Assembly: GCF_020360975.1 (NCBI RefSeq)
Contig: NW_025408679.1
Coordinates: 2,294,001 to 2,358,000 of the forward strand
DNA length: 64,000 nt
Direction of reading: 5' to 3'
DNA from: Hirsutella rhossiliensis
Lineage: Eukaryota > Ascomycota > Sordariomycetes > Hypocreales > Ophiocordycipitaceae
The translations under genes were made by a program, and so were the position numbers. Below the pieces are notes generated by a model, which saw only the letters and a program-made list of their open reading frames with translations, ran no database searches and was not told the DNA's origin. Shown here piece by piece: positions 53,130-64,000 of this stretch; position 1 is the first letter of the stretch; every line of letters begins with the position of its first letter.

Positions 53130-56100
53130 ATGGTGCATATGGTAAAGCTAATCCAGAGTCATTTTAGAGACCTTCAAGATGAAACAAACAAGAGAAACGA
53201 CTTGCGACCTCTTGGCTCAGCCGCCAGGTCACTCATAGCCAGGTGTTTCACCAGCTGCGACCGTCACTACGGTCTTAGCACGGCCAGCTGCCAAGTCTAT
53301 GACACAGCTTGGGTAGCTATGGTCATGAAGATAACTGACAACGAGAAGCGGTGGCTCTTCCCCGAGAGCTTCTACTATTTGCTAGAAATACAGGCGGATG
53401 ATGGCAGTTGGGGCTCTCCTCCTGCAACACAAACCGCAGGAATCCTGGATACCGCTTCGGCCCTGTTGGCTCTCCTCAAACATGTCAAAGAACCACTCCA
53501 AGTGAACAATGTGTCCCTTGGAGAGCTGAGGAAACGCATTGCAAGCGGCTCTAAATCACTTCAGAAACAATTGGAAGCATGGAACGACGTCTTGGAGGTT
53601 AATCACATTGGTGTTGAGATGATTGTTCCTCCTTGCTCAGTTATCTCGAGCAGGAAGACGCGCCGTTAAGTTTCGACTTCGCTTGCAAAGCGGTTCTCAT
53701 GGCGATGAACAACGAAAAAATGTCCCGTTTCAAACCAGAGTCCTTGTACGAGCAGAAGCCATCGTCTGCGATTCACTCGCTCGAGGCCTTTGTCGGCAAG
53801 ATCGACTTTGACCAGGTTTCCCATCACCTCTGGCAAGGTTCCATGATGGCTTCGCCCTCGTCTACTGCCGCCTATTTAATTCACGCATCACACTGGGACG
53901 AAGAAGCCGAAGTGTACCTACGCCACGTTATCAAGGCCGGTGCTGGGCATGGCAGCGGCGGAATCCCCGGAACATTTCCGATAACGCACTTTGAGTACAG
54001 TTGGGTAAGTCAATATTATCAACTTGCTGAGGTGGGAAGAGCTGACAGTTTGATCTAGGTTCTGGCGACACTACTTCGGAGCGGCTTTTCCAAGTTGGAT
54101 CTAGAATGTGCGGAACTACAATGCATGGCAAATACCCTCCGCAAGGCCTTTGAAGAAGAAGATGGCATCATTGGGTTTGGTAAATCCCGTCCAACTTACC
54201 TACACTGGCAGCGTTACAAAATATGGTTGTGTGCTGACCTAGCAATAGCCCCGTGCGCCCCGGACGTGGATGATACAGCCAAAGGCCTTTTGGCTCTAAG
54301 CCTGCTGGATCACCAAGTTAGCCCGGATCGGATGATTGAGGTCTACGAAGGGCAGCATCATTTTATTACATTCGGCTCAGAACGGGATCCGAGTCTCACT
54401 TCCAACTGTCACGTTCTCGTCGCCCTTCTCCACCAGCCAGATGTTTCTTGTTTCCATTCGCAAATCTTAAAGACGACCAAATACATCTGTGGACACTGGT
54501 GGTCCAGTGATTGCCATGTGAAGGACAAATGGGTAAGTACATCCATTCCCGGGACTGGTCAGTTTATCTCTGACACTGGATCTCAGCACCTGAGCCACCT
54601 GTATCCGACCATGCTCTTAGCAGAAGCCTTTACACTGTTCCTTGAACTCCTAGACGGTGGTGCCCTTTCTGATATTGTCAGTCAGGAACTTCATTCGAGA
54701 GTTTGCATTTCCTTGTTTCAGGCTTGCTTCCGGACGCTGATTGAGCAAGAAGAGGACGGCTCTTGGGGCGGGCTCCCAGAGCAAACCTGTTATGCCATCC
54801 TGACGCTAGCCGAGGCCCGAAAGGTATTATTTTTCCGGGATCTGCTGGCCCAGATACAAGCTGCTATTGACCGTGGGGTTCTTTTTCTGGACTCCCGTGA
54901 TTACCAGCGAATGGATCACGGTTGGGCCTCGAAAACAGCTTATCGAGTTGCTTTTGTCGCAGAAGCGTATGAGATTGCCGCTCTCAACGTTCCTCATGTG
55001 AAGCAGACCATTGGAGCTGTTGGCCATAGTCTCCCACCTGCTCTCACCGCGACAGAGCTGAATGGGTACACGAATCTGGTGCGCCAAACGCCACTATTTT
55101 CCAGGCTCCCGGACTGGGTACTCCGAGGGTCGCTGGTCGAATCAAGCCTTTTCATACCGCTTCTTCGAGCCCAACGACTCAAAGTGTTTGACAGAGACGA
55201 GATTCACATAGCGGAGGACAAGTATCTAAACATCATCCCTTTACGTGGATTGGTTGTAACAACAGGGTTCGTACTTTTGCGCCTACATCATTGCTCTACG
55301 ACCTTATGCGGTTGTCTATGCTCGGCTTTCAGATCGACGAATTCATCGAGGCTGTCGCTTCGCCTGCTATCAAAGATGTCTCTATCCTACATGAACTAAT
55401 CGATCAGATCATTGACGGCACGGTTCAACAGCAGAGCAGCGATCCATCCAATGACACGAATCGCTTCAAAAATGCTCAATCAACCCCCGGTGACCTTGTC
55501 GGAAGCAATTCGCTAGCGCCCCAGGAAGTCAGCGTTCCTTTGACTCGCTTCGTGGCATATGTTCTCAACCACGAGTTGGTTTTGACCAGCAGTGCTTGGG
55601 ATCGCCAGAACTTGCATCATGAGCTGCGAGCTTTTCTGCATGCCCATGCAACCCAAGCTGAGGAAAATTCACGGTTTGAGCAGCAAGGGCTGCAGAACAA
55701 CACTGTCTACACATCCGCCATGCGATCCTTTTTCAACTGGGTCCGCACAACAGGAGCAGATCATGTGGCGTGCGCATACTCATTCGCTTTCGCGTGTTGC
55801 CTCATCTCGTCCTCATTAGGCTCCGGCACAGAAGTGTTCCCCACTGTGACGGAGAAGTACATTGCAGCTGCAGCCGCTCGACATCTGACGACGATGTGCC
55901 GCATGTACAACGATTTCGGCTCTGTAGCTCGTGATACCGCAGAACACAACGTCAATTCTGTCCATTTCCCTGAATTTGGGCATTACTCATCCGTATCACC
56001 CGAGGAGCCAACGGAAAAGAAGCACGCTCTTGCTGTGTTGGCTGATTACGAACACGACTGTCTCATCCGTGCGCTTGATTTGCTTGAGCAACAGTCTCTG

Positions 56101-56238
56101 AGAACACAGCTTGGGCCGTGCGAATCCAGGGCTTTCAAGAAAAGGAAAATGAGTGTCATCAGATTGTTTTGTGACGTCACAGACATGTTTGACCAACTTT
56201 ATGTTCAACGGGATCTTTCGAGCAAGATCAAAACCTAA
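53130..56238 (+). pseudogene. Bifunctional diterpene synthase (copalyl diphosphate/kaurene synthase-like), two frameshifts
   Basis: Predicted exons 53130-54004, 54059-54532 and 54587-56238 (introns of 54 bp each). The N-terminal half has the class II cyclase features: QADDGSWG near 53392 and the protonating DVDD motif near 54263 (CAPDVDDTAKG). A second QEEDGSWGG is near 54750. The C-terminal class I domain has DEFIE near 55336, matching the DEFFE-type metal motif of fungal CPS/KS enzymes, and the second metal motif NDFGSVARDTAE near 55909 followed by VNSVHFPEF. Both active sites are thus represented in a protein of about 1000 residues, which would turn geranylgeranyl diphosphate into a labdane-derived diterpene. 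One-base deletions near 53631 and 55240 break the frame. The product (kaurene or other) cannot be told. Confidence 0.85.
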
Positions 56239-56268
56239 GCTTGCGCATCAACCCTTGGAGTTATAACT

Positions 56269-57052
56269 AAAATACTACGTCACACCTTGCACTTTAGGGC
56301 TGTGGTGCAAGGCGTACAATCAGCCAAAGGCTGCGAGTCTGCGGACCAACAGGTCAAGCAGTCGCCGAAGGTTGAGCAGTCAAATTATCTACAACCATAA
56401 AACTATCCCGTGCATTATCTACGCCCTGGATCATTTTCGTAACAGTTCTTCATCGCGAGATTCGCGAGCTGCATCACGTGGAGTTATGCAGACCCGTGGT
56501 CTGTCTTGTAGGGGTTCTGTGCGAGAACCTGTTGTCTGCGAAGTTGCTGATATCTCATCTTCATCTTGGTGCCCTCTGGCGGAAACTCGTAAGTAGGTGA
56601 TTGTGGTCGAACGGCGCATCGAGGAACGTCTTCACTCGCGACACGGCCACGTAGCTTAAACCGGTCTGAAAGTCACGGCAGGACAGGTCCGTAACGATCA
56701 AGTCCTCGGTGATGCTTTGTGACTTGTGCACGGTGATTACCTAGCATACGATCAGGGGAAACTGGGTGCGAGAGCAAAGATTGCCTCCGATGAGGAAGTC
56801 CCTCTCCACTGGGAGAATCGGCACAATTTTCCTGCCGTCGCTGGTGGTCAAGCCGTCGCGAATGGTCAAGACCACCGGTCCGCCGTACCTGTCAAACTCC
56901 ATCATTATAACACAGCGCGGGTCTCGCGTCAGATCGGCCCCAGGTGCCCAGGCGATATCGTAGACCGTACCGCGAGCGCACTGCGGAGGCCAATTGGCTG
57001 CCAAAGGTTGGACGTTGTGACGGCCGGGCACCGTCACACCCCCTTGCATCAT
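56269..57052 (-). mobile_element. Helitron D-family 3' fragment
   Basis: Begins 31 bp after the terpene synthase stop. It has the family D 3' end (AAAATACT, then the GCCTTGCAC...GTGCAAGGC hairpin) and a helicase piece at 56741-57052 (RGTVYDIAWAPGADLTRDP, GRKIVPILPVERDF) matching 9643-10167. The rest of the Helitron is missing. Confidence 0.78.
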
Positions 57053-57299
57053 GACTCACATATTGTGGAGCCAACGGCCCACACTTACGGAAGACATAAG
57101 AGCAGGGTGGTTTTCCATATACCTAGTATTGCAAGGGTCTTTCCATACAAGGTACGAAGTACCTTCGTACGGAGGCAGTTTTCAAAAGTCGTTGCTGACG
57201 CTAAAATAACCCCTGTTGTTGGCAGGGCTCGAGCATGAGGCAAACTGGGAACGTCGTTCAACCGGTGTGTCGTATTATGCTATGAGGATTGTCTATCTA
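57053..57299. other. Short non-coding stretch
   Basis: No gene seen. Contains the palindrome GGTACGAAGTACC followed by TTCGTACGG near 57150. Confidence 0.4.
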
Positions 57300-59890
57300 C
57301 TTGGGGGGACTAAAATCCGTCCCGATTCCCGCGCATGTCAAGTCATGCACGGGGGGTGCGTTGAGTAGCAAAAAGTCCGTTGATTCGCAAAAAAAAAATA
57401 GTGACTTATAGTTTAGTGAGCGGTCCACACAAATTAAGGTACCCCCCTTTTCCTACATATCCGCGTTACAAGAAAAACAACCCCGCATTTAACGCTAGAT
57501 GACGCGCGATGCGCGTTAGACATCATGGTCTTTACTAGTACATCACAAGACTAGTTAATTAACGATAACAATTACTACGATTTTACTATCTATCCCTTGC
57601 AGTATGGCCTCTCTAGAAGGTAACTCATCTATTATCAATACGTGGATCGATTCAGAGACCGGCTTGCCTCATTTCTCGCGCTTTACACCCGATAACCTCG
57701 AGACGCGAACCGTCGCAGCAACCCAGCTCTATCACGATGGGTTTTACCGTACAATCATGGCAGCTTCTGCTGCATTACGCGTACCCTACTATCGGTTACG
57801 GTCTCGTATTCAAGGCAATCATCCAAAGGCTACCAATGGAGGCAACCGTACACTTCTTTCACCGGAAGAAGAGAAGGAGGTACTATGCTGGGCGCATCGC
57901 CGCATCACACAAGGCCACCACATCCAGCAACGCTCCTTACAACAACATGCCAACGCGATACTCAAAGCTACGGGCCGAGGTAATACTACAGCTAGTGGGT
58001 CATGGGCTCGACGATTTATAAAACGCTACAAACAATATTTCCATCGTCGAAAGGCAGTTGCCCGAGACGCAAAGCGTAAAGTCATGCAAGACCGTGAAGT
58101 CCTCTCTCGATTCTACCAAGACTGGAATAGGTACATCGATAGAAATAGCATCAGACGCGAGAATATCTGGAACTTCGATGAAACAGGCTTTATGGTGGGG
58201 TATTTACATACCGGGACGTATATTTGGACCTTTAACGAAGTCAATAACCCCGTCTTAACAGACTCTCGGGATACGGTCTCGATTACTGCTATAGAGTCAA
58301 TCTCCGCGACCGGCAGCAGTATCCCTCCTTTCCTCATCCTTCCAGGGGCACAGATCCCGGTCCGTTGGGTTAACGATAACCTCGATAAAGGCATAACAAT
58401 TACAACAAGCCCAAAGGGCTACGTCAACGATATCCTTGCCCTCGAATTCATCGACCACTTCGAGCGTCACACCCGGCCCCGAGTCCCCGAAGAGGAGCGC
58501 CTTGTCTTAATGGACGGCTGCGAGAACCACTTTACATACGAATTGGTGCATTTTTGCTACCAACACAATATACAGCTGTTCCCGTTACCGCCTCATGTGA
58601 CTAACCTACTCCAGCCGCTTGACGTTGGGGTCTTTGGTCCCTACAAGCACTGGCATCAACAAGTGCTATATCGTGAGATTGCAAACGGAGCTACTAACTT
58701 CAACAAGACCGACTTCCTTTTCCATCTTCAAGAGATGCGTAACCGAACCTTTAAGCGGCCTACGATCCTATCAGCCTGGGAGAAATCTGGTCTCTTTCCA
58801 TTCAACCCAAGCGTCGTCCTCGACCAGTTGCAAGATGCGTTATCCTCATTAACCGACTCTGTCCGCGAACGAGAACTCCCTGGGTTCGTTGAGGAAGGCA
58901 CGCCAATAGATGACGATAGTAGTAACGAGGATGCATTCGAAAATATGCGCTCTACACCACAGACGCCAACTTCTCGATCGATCGAAGCGGTTCCAGGCGG
59001 TAGAGGGCCAGCAACGCCCGTTACAGTCCATCGTATTGACTGGAAGACCCTCAAAACACCACGGCTAAATCTTCACGACATCCACAAATGCCATGAATTC
59101 ATCAGACTACGGATAGACCTCTCTATTGCATCAGGTACGCCTATTACGCCGTCAGTTGCACACGTACAGGGAAAAGTACGTAAAGCAGCGCACACCCTCG
59201 CACTCAATGGTATCACCGCCACGGATGAGATGAGGCGTCTCAAAGAGAATCAGCTTAGACGATCGAAACTAGCAGAAGGGACATCGATTGTAGGGAAATT
59301 CGGGCCATTAACCGTCCACGATTCGAGACTACGTGTCGCAAAGACGAATACAACCGACTGGCTGCACAGGCTGACGAGGCACGAAGGCGGCAAAAGGAAG
59401 TCCGTGAAGAGGCTGCGTTTTGCGCCGCTGGGTTAGGCAGGTTAAGGGTACCTGCCGAGATAGTATCTCGAAGTCATCAAACAAGCAGCTACGGCTCCTT
59501 GGCCGCGACAAACGAGGTCTTCGAAGCTACATGGATAGTATCGAGTCGATATGTTACCAATACGCCGCTTTCCGTGCCCTTGGCGATCCAGATCGATCGA
59601 CTGACTGTCCTTTCGCTTGGATATGGTACAATGACATTACGTACACTCGAAGCAGCGTTCTTACTTGGCCCAAAGACTACGATCGCGAGGTCGTACAGAA
59701 AGCCGTTGAATTGGTTATCTTAGAGACCCAAGAGAGGTCTACAGCACGAAGGGCGCTTACGTTTGAAGTTGACGGAATTGAGATTACTGAAGAGATCGTT
59801 ATTGACGGGCTAACCGAGGAATTTGAAGCTATTATAAAGGAGGAATAGATAGGCAATCTAGCATCGTGAGACCATCAATCTAGCTGTATG
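57300..59890 (+). mobile_element. Pogo/Fot-like element (copy A2), 3'-truncated by a copia element
   Basis: Left TIR (CTTGGGGGGACTAAAATCCG) starts at 57300 after TA (57298-57299). The leader at 57395-57600 is uninterrupted and provides the empty site for the Helitron in copy A1. Homology with A1 continues past the transposase to 59890, where the copia LTR begins; the right TIR is not in the window and presumably lies beyond the copia element. Confidence 0.85.
57604..59848 (+). pseudogene. Pogo-like DDE_1 transposase (copy A2), catalytic core intact
   Basis: A 610-residue frame (57604-59436) starts MASLEGNSSIINTW. An N-terminal HTH and CENP-B-like DNA-binding region (to about residue 165) precede the DDE_1 core, with catalytic aspartates in NFDETGF, LMDGCENHF and LLQPLDVGVF. 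The C-terminal 140 residues are in another frame (59420-59848, RRWVRQVKGTCRDS). Comparison with copy A1 shows several one-base indels in this region (a T-run near 59420, an A-run near 59390, a G-run near 59294), so the tail, not the core, is damaged. The protein binds element ends and performs cut-and-paste at TA. Possibly still functional if the tail is dispensable. Confidence 0.83.
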
Positions 59891-60165
59891 TGATGGTAGG
59901 CACCTATGTGCCTACAGATACGCATGCGCACAAGCTGTAGGCTGAGTCACAGTCACGACAGGTAGGGTAACCGGTGATGACTTCAATTGTAACTAACTAG
60001 GGAAGAGGAAGCTATTCACAAGAAACGGAATGTGCACCCGGTAATGGGGGCATGCAGCCGGGGCTGCGTGCCCTGATCGCGGGGTAGGGTGTCACGTGGG
60101 AGTCGTGCATGAACCGTGATGGTATCCCGATTGCACGGGTTACTCAGCAGGTTAGTATTCCAACA
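59891..60165 (-). repeat. Copia 3' LTR (275 bp)
   Basis: On the minus strand it begins TGTTGGAATACTAACC and ends CCTACCATCA, with the usual TG...CA ends. A palindrome (GTAGGCACCTATGTGCCTAC) lies at the end. A purine-rich tract (GAAAAGAAAAGACTG) precedes it, fitting the polypurine primer. The five bases next to the LTR are GTATG; the partner duplication would be beyond 64000. Confidence 0.75.
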
Positions 60166-60267
60166 CAGGCAGTCTTTTCTTTTCGTGATGGAATCCGAAG
60201 GCTGCCGTGCCTGCCCTTCATTCCGGTCTCAATGAAGGGAGGCTCGTCATCATGGAGTCGTTTGTCG

Positions 60268-63200
60268 TTAGGTGGTGTCTGCGGTCACGGGTCGTTGTAC
60301 ATATCCTTCCACTCGAATCGTCAGCCTGTTCGTCTCAATCAACCGTTCCAAAGCACGGTTGGGTGCTGCTTTGGTCATCGCATCAGCCGGGTTGTCATCC
60401 CCATTGATCCAACGGATCTCTGCCATCTCGCGCTGCTCGTAGGACTGCCTTAGCGCCATGATATCAATCATGAGTCGCTTCTCTTTCGTGGTCCCGAGCT
60501 TTACGAGGCATTCGTATAGCGAGTATGAGTCGGTGCAGACAATGAGGAGTCGGGGTAGGTCCAGCTGCTTGACAATAGCCTGCAGGGTGGTCGCGATGAC
60601 AATGGCCATATCGAAACCTTGGACCATGCCGTAGATCTCCGAGGCTAGCACGCTCCGGGTCACTCGCTTGCTCTTCGTAGATGACCAGTGCAGGACATTG
60701 CCTCTGATCGTGAAATCAGCAGGGCTCTGTTCCTCGTTGGCGAGCACAATAACAAAGCCCAGTTGTGAGCTTAGGTCTTTGTTGTTCGCGAACGAACCGT
60801 CCGTGAATACCATTAGCTTCGCAGTCGAAAGGCCAAGGGAACATAGCGGAGTCCTCGTTGCAGGTTGTCGGTCTGCCATTGTATCCGCTTGTTCAGGGTC
60901 TTGTAGTCCGGGGCTTCCGGCTGCTGCACTTGTGCTGCGACTGAGTAGTCGAACGTGGCCTCGGGCTGGCAGATTGATGCGATATATGCTCCGCGCGCGC
61001 GCTGTTGGGCGTATTGCTGCGCGCGATCCGTGGAGGAGAGAAAGATGGTGGCTAACTTCTGGCCTTGGCCCTTCTGCTGGATGATAAGGTCGTCTTTTTC
61101 GGCTAGAAGTGTGCAACCATTAAACTCGAGGAGTCGCGGCCGATAGCTGGCTCCTTGGTTTCGAGCGGAGCTTAGCCTTCTGGATCTCTTTTTCTTCTGC
61201 GGCCGCGAACTCAGGGGAGGCGAGGAGGAGGGTGTCATCCGTCTGCATAGCGACCATGCCGAAGCCGGCGGCTTGATCATTGGAGATCAACAAGCAGGGG
61301 TCAAAGGTGGAATGTGTCATACCGAGGCGCTCACGATGATGCCTATAATATGTCACGAACCAATGGAGACCTGACTCTGCTATGCCATACAGGGGAAGGA
61401 TGACATGGATGATGGTGTCTGGGGGATAGCGGGGCACTAATTCCGCTGGGAGGCGTGCGAGTATCGTACGATTCAGGGGGGTTTTGGACTGAATATACGC
61501 TTGTGTGATATCACGCAGGAAGACGGAGGCTTCACCTGCGAGGGAGGGCAATTGAGAGGAGTAGCCGCTGTGCTGCCCGTTGCACGGTCGGCGACTGGGT
61601 AAGGATATTCTCTTTATCACGATCGTTATAGCCTTGAATGACGAGACGGGATTTCTCGTAGGCCTTGTGGTTGGTCCGAGTCCTTTAACTTCGCGGACCA
61701 TGCGTGCTTTAAAGAGTCTTTGGCCTTTGTGGGCCACGGGGTCGAAACGAATGAACTCAAACACACCCTGTGCGATTAGGTTGTTAATCTCTTGGGTATC
61801 GGACTGTTCAAAGGGGGCACCTGGTGTGGTGATGTGGCCTTCGCGGCGCAATTGAACAGCGTGATATATAGTATATATCTCGTACCGCCCCTTAGCAGAG
61901 ACCCGATATTTAAAGGCGGCTAGAATAATAGTGATTAACTTCCTTCTTTGACAGGTTGGCTACGCCGGTCTTGGGCTTGTTCTTGGAGCCTTTGGGGCGT
62001 CCTCGTCGGCGTTGTTCAGGTAGGAGCACAGGGGCAGGGGCATCATCTTGATCGGGGTTAGGGGGTGCATTGGGGTCGACTCGTCGGGGATTTGGCTGCG
62101 AGTCGTCGTGGGGTTGTGATGAGGGGGCCTGAGGATCACGGTGGTATTTCTTGACCGCTGTGATCCTGAAGTTGCGGGGCCATTGACATGATTGATTGTT
62201 ATTTCGTGGCCGTTATTGCCGATAACGATCCACGGGCCGGTCCAGCCGTCAGCCTCTCTCACACGAGGACCTCGCTCTGCAGGGAAGCTCTGCAGCGCGC
62301 TCTACATTTGGTCCATTCCTCGTGTTGAGGGCATCTCTAACCTGACGGGCAGCGGCAGCACGGTGCAGAGCTGCCATGGCTTTCCGAATAGCCTCTGCGC
62401 GCTTGATCATAGGGGGAGAGGGCGGTGAATCGTGGTTGATTCGTGGGTATGCGCCGAAGACGAGGAGGGTAGGGACAAGGCCATCCGGGCCGGCTGTGTC
62501 ATTGACTGCCTTTACAGCCATTTGGAGGAGGGCATCTGGGCTTCTCGACTCACCCAACTCTGCTTGGAGGATATCGTAGGCGCGGCGGAGGGCCGTGTGC
62601 CTTTTCTACCTTTCCAATCGAGTTGTGGGCTTCGATAGGCACCTGCCTGCAAGTGATACCCATCAACGATGCCTCTTTTTGGAACTCCTCTGCTGCAAAG
62701 TTAGTGCCGGCATCGTGGCGCATAAAGTCCGGGGGGCCTTGGTAGGTGTCTATCCACAGCATCCGTAGCGTTTCCCAGGTGTCTCGGGCGGTCATCGAGG
62801 GAGGAACCTGGCGCCTTGGAACGCTGTGGCTTCGTCGATCACGTGTAGCACAGGCTTTCCGCCTATTTGGACTACATCCGCGGTTATCTCGAAATTGAAC
62901 TCGCGGTCGTCTCTAAGGGTAAACCTGAAGCGTTGGGGGGAGGTGCCGTTGATTTGACAGTGGTGGCACATCCTCGTGATCTCACGGATTGACTGCTCAT
63001 CAATATCATCATGCCCGGCACATCTAAGCAGTCGGTGGAGTCTAGCTGTGGCCGGGTGACCGAATCGTCGGTGAAGTCGTCGCAATTCGCGTTCGGTCAG
63101 GAATACTCTCGCAGTCTCTTCTTTACCTAGATGGAACCATGCGTGGCCCCATTTACGTACTGCGGGAACGCGAATGTCATCGCGGACGACTTCGTTGGTC

Positions 63201-63978
63201 TGATTGTTGAAAAACAAGCCTAGCCGGTCCATATCGGCTAGGGAGAGGAGGAACGGGGTCTTAGTGGGAAGAACGTGGAAATCAACGGGCCCGAATGCCG
63301 TGCGAATCGCGGTCGCACCGACAGACACAATCCGGGGTCCATCTCCAAAGGAGATGCCTGCCTGGCCTGCGCGGGTGGTATCGAGGGTAGCGCAGTGGTC
63401 TTCGCGCTGCCAGGCATGGAATTGGTCTAGGCCAGCGGTTGAAACGTCGGAAGCACCTGTGTCGAGCATGATGCCCTGATAACGCGTTGTGTAACGGTCA
63501 TCGACAAGGAATTGTTGTGCCGGGGCCTTTTGAGGAGCGCTATAGGCATCTTCCTTAGTCAGACGGTGTAAAACAGCGTAATCTGCGAGGAATGATTGCG
63601 TGAAGAACAGCGAGCCAATCGCTGGGTCTTCATCGTCAATTTCATCGGCAGTATCATAGTCAGGGACAGGGTCTCGTCAAGTTCATGACCTTCGAATTCG
63701 GCGAGGAACATGGCGAAGTCCGGGGTCGTGTCGGAGGCATTGTGGGCATTAAGGAAATACATCCGTGATTGTTTCCGTTCTTCTATGGTATGCTTGGTAG
63801 ACCAACAGCCAGCTTTGCCGCAGATGAAGCACACCTTCTTTCTCTGCGGCTGTCGTTTGGGGTTCGCGCTGTTATTGTTGCGGAAGGGGTCTATTCTGTT
63901 GATACTTGCGGTCGGTATACCATTGGGTGCTACCGTTGTCCGTGATCGCAAGTTCAATAGAGGCGCGGAGGTCGGCAA
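60268..63978 (-). pseudogene. Copia gag-pol remnants (frameshifted)
   Basis: The order on the minus strand starts with the gag end and a CCCH-like knuckle, CFICGKAGCWSTKH (63559-63978). Next come aspartic protease DTGAS and integrase zinc-binding HRRFGHPATARLHR...CHHC (62792-63469). Integrase core pieces around 62249-62795 include MRHDAGTNF. RT follows at 61120-61851 with DITQAYIQSKTPL, LYGIAESGLHW and the catalytic QTDD in VAMQTDDTLLL. The RNase H is at 60268-61116 with TDGSFAN, SEIYGM and DDNPADAMTK. Five or more frame changes make this copy defective. Confidence 0.84.
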
Positions 63979-64000
63979 AGAGTTGTTCGCAATGGGCGGG

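Larger units (their letters stand above)
59891..64000 (-). mobile_element. Ty1/copia LTR retrotransposon, cut by window end
   Basis: A 3' LTR at 59891-60165 is followed (minus strand, upstream) by a polypurine tract and gag-pol pieces in the order RNase H, RT, integrase, protease, zinc knuckle with increasing coordinate. Protease-integrase-RT-RNase H is the copia order. It is inserted in pogo copy A2. The 5' LTR and most of gag are outside the window. Confidence 0.87.

Noticed and set aside
53611..53640. A 30-bp intron that would restore the terpene synthase frame
   Set aside because: It is too short for a fungal spliceosomal intron and would remove the conserved-looking GVEMIVP segment. A one-base deletion is simpler.
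54533..54586. Treating the in-frame 54-bp segment of the terpene synthase as coding
   Set aside because: It starts GTAAGT and ends CAG, is bounded by KW and HLSHLYP that are adjacent in this protein class, and its translation has no counterpart in the fold. An intron is more likely.
59420..59848. Programmed frameshifting between the two pogo frames
   Set aside because: The two copies differ by different one-base indels around the junction (run lengths change), which indicates decay rather than a conserved slippery site.
1..64000. CRISPR arrays, rRNA genes, telomeric repeats, bacterial operons
   Set aside because: No regularly spaced identical repeats, rRNA cores or telomere-type tandem hexamers were seen; gene structure is intron-bearing and eukaryotic.

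Overview
The window looks like a transposon-dense, accessory-type stretch of a filamentous ascomycete (Pezizomycotina) genome. The evidence is short GT-AG introns of about 50-110 bp, a fungal NmrA-type Rossmann protein, a TauD-type dioxygenase, a MYND protein and a fungal-type bifunctional diterpene cyclase. These few host genes sit among Fot/pogo DNA transposons, Hop-like MULEs, Helitrons, a Tad-like LINE, a SINE, several MITEs and a Ty1/copia retroelement. No CRISPR array, rRNA or prokaryotic operon structure is visible. The species cannot be named from sequence alone.

Layout. 1-795: Helitron 3' pieces. 1078-6109: a pogo-like element (TA target duplication) carrying a nested MULE at 1234-3847. 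6157-6533: a palindromic MITE. 6780-18443: a three-level nest, in which a MULE is split in its left terminal repeat by a pogo element (6798-15702), itself split by a Helitron (9345-15458). 18.5-20.7 kb: a small HTH protein and an apparently intact four-exon TauD-type dioxygenase. 21.5-33.8 kb: retroelement territory, with LTR- or promoter-like repeats, a Tad-like LINE lacking its endonuclease, a third pogo element (26836-29667), a foldback element, two further MITEs and a tRNA-headed SINE with a perfect 14-bp duplication. 34.0-35.2 kb: an apparently intact four-exon NmrA-like gene. 35.2-50.3 kb: three Helitron bodies. One is a fragment. Two are long relatives (36.57-42.72 and about 42.76-50.26 kb), each with a different antisense gene between its helicase and a shared 3' terminus. 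50.26-56.24 kb: a divergent gene pair, a cytochrome P450 (broken) and a bifunctional copalyl diphosphate/kaurene-type diterpene synthase (two frameshifts), which together read as a dead diterpenoid locus. 56.27-59.89 kb: a Helitron fragment and a second pogo copy. 59.89-64.0 kb: a minus-strand copia element that runs off the window.

How it fits together. The Helitron 3' end at 50256 lies inside a P450 intron, so the heme-binding exon is gone. A MITE sits in the P450/terpene-synthase intergenic region, and a Helitron fragment lies about 30 bp past the terpene-synthase stop. Transposition has therefore touched the cluster on all sides. Most coding breaks in the elements are single-base indels, often at homopolymers, rather than clusters of C-to-T stops. 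That argues against heavy RIP and leaves open that some frameshifts are assembly errors.
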